A stretch of 22,784 nt of DNA, taken from contig JAXFOH010000145.1 of the NCBI GenBank assembly GCA_034180465.1, positions 1 to 22,784 of the forward strand, in the 5' to 3' direction. This document shows, in pieces, positions 22,277 through 22,784 of this stretch. Each line of letters begins with the position of its first letter. Positions within the stretch are counted from its first letter, which is position 1. Position numbers and translations under genes: made by a program. This DNA comes from CAKUIA01 sp034180465 (lineage in GTDB: Bacteria; Verrucomicrobiota; Verrucomicrobiia; Opitutales; Intestinicryptomonadaceae). The notes beneath the pieces were generated by a model. That model made no database searches, was not told where the DNA came from, and was given only the letters and a program-made list of their open reading frames with translations.

Positions 22277-22784
22277 TGGACAAAACCGTTTACATACACC
22301 CCGAAGACGCAGCTCCCGCGCGCGCCGACAAGGCGTTGGCGGAATATTTTAAAGCGCAAACTTCAAGAACAAAACTCGAAAAGCAATTCGACGAAAACAA
22401 GGTTCTGCTCGACGGCAAGCCCATTCCCAAAAAGTTTATTTTAAACCCAAACGACGAAGTTTTAGTAGAGCTTCCGCCGCCGCCTTCCACCGAAATAGAG
22501 GGAATGGACATTCCCGTTGAAATCGTTTACGAAGACGAACACATTGTTGTTGTAAACAAGCCACCCTATATGGTTGTACACCCAGGCAGCGGCACGGGCA
22601 ACGATACTCTTGTGCACGCAATGCAGTTCTACACAAAAGGCAACCTAAGCTATGCAGGCGGCGCAATGCGACCGGGAATTGTACACAGGCTCGACAAGGA
22701 AACTTCTGGCATTATGATTTTGGCTAAAACCGACGAAGCGTATTTTAGACTTGTTGAAATGTTTTCGAACAGGCAGGTAAAAAA
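22276..22784 (+). CDS. RluA-family (RluD-like) 23S rRNA pseudouridine synthase, cut at the window end
   Basis: The first 169 residues are present, with no stop before the window edge. An S4-like RNA-binding domain spans about residues 14-65, followed by a Pro-rich linker (ELPPPPSTE) and the catalytic domain: YEDEHIVVVNKPPYMVVHPG (85-104), then GIVHRLDKETSGIMILAKT (134-152) with the catalytic Asp140. The S4 domain and the HRLDKETSG motif place it in the RluC/RluD branch, which modifies large-subunit rRNA uridines. The ATG at 22276 overlaps the preceding TAA by one base. Whether the enzyme matches RluD or another paralog cannot be decided from this part. Confidence 0.93.
   Translation, partial: MDKTVYIHPEDAAPARADKALAEYFKAQTSRTKLEKQFDENKVLLDGKPIPKKFILNPNDEVLVELPPPPSTEIEGMDIPVEIVYEDEHIVVVNKPPYMVVHPGSGTGNDTLVHAMQFYTKGNLSYAGGAMRPGIVHRLDKETSGIMILAKTDEAYFRLVEMFSNRQVK

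Overview
The window looks like a chromosomal stretch from a Gram-negative bacterium of the PVC group, most likely a Verrucomicrobiota (Opitutales-like) member, possibly host-associated. This is inferred from gene content, not from a marker gene. The supporting signs are a DUF1080 (3-keto-disaccharide hydrolase) protein, a Tat-exported Gfo/Idh/MocA oxidoreductase, a CE15-type esterase resembling bacterial enzymes of Opitutus type, a lipid-A-type acyltransferase and a LolA-like protein (outer membrane present), SecG, and many small secreted carbohydrate-active enzymes without any SusC/SusD pair. Base composition and codon style (many ATA, AGG and TTCG-rich codons) look uniform throughout. I see no insertion sequence, phage gene, CRISPR array, tRNA or rRNA.

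Layout. 1-616: the tail of an unidentified gene, then mntP (manganese efflux). 727-4690: three separately transcribed secreted proteins: a pectate-lyase-like beta-helix protein (+), a CE15-type glucuronoyl esterase (+) and a DUF1080 protein (-), each with its own hairpin terminator. 5080-7158: sucC-sucD, the two subunits of succinyl-CoA synthetase, ending at a bidirectional terminator shared with a convergent FliA/WhiG-type sigma factor gene (7246-7968, -). 8274-10095: a DUF2062 membrane protein overlapping a GH171 (NamZ-type) exo-N-acetylmuramidase.

10225-16837 is the most distinctive part: one promoter candidate, five closely spaced + strand genes, one terminator. They encode an unrecognised 599-residue secreted protein that looks like a two-domain polysaccharide lyase or hydrolase, a cytoplasmic GH88 unsaturated uronyl hydrolase, an Old Yellow Enzyme-family flavin/Fe-S oxidoreductase, a short-chain dehydrogenase and a Tat-exported Gfo/Idh/MocA oxidoreductase. 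I read it as a compact catabolic locus for a uronic-acid-containing glycan. With the DUF1080 protein about 11 kb upstream, it may also use oxidation at sugar C3 followed by elimination.

16914-22784: an LpxL-type acyltransferase carrying half of a family 9 glycosyltransferase at its C terminus (-), divergent from a membrane-anchored alpha-toroid protein (+). Then comes a tight cell-envelope/housekeeping run: secG, a LolA-like protein, an M29 aminopeptidase and an RluA-family pseudouridine synthase cut by the window end.

Regulatory pattern. Several genes have a plausible -35/-10 pair ending only 8-12 bases before the ATG and no Shine-Dalgarno sequence (the DUF1080 gene, sucC, the 599-residue gene, secG). 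Others have clear Shine-Dalgarno sequences (sucD, the sigma gene, GH88, Gfo/Idh/MocA). This suggests that leaderless or near-leaderless mRNAs coexist with normal ones. All promoter calls were made by eye.
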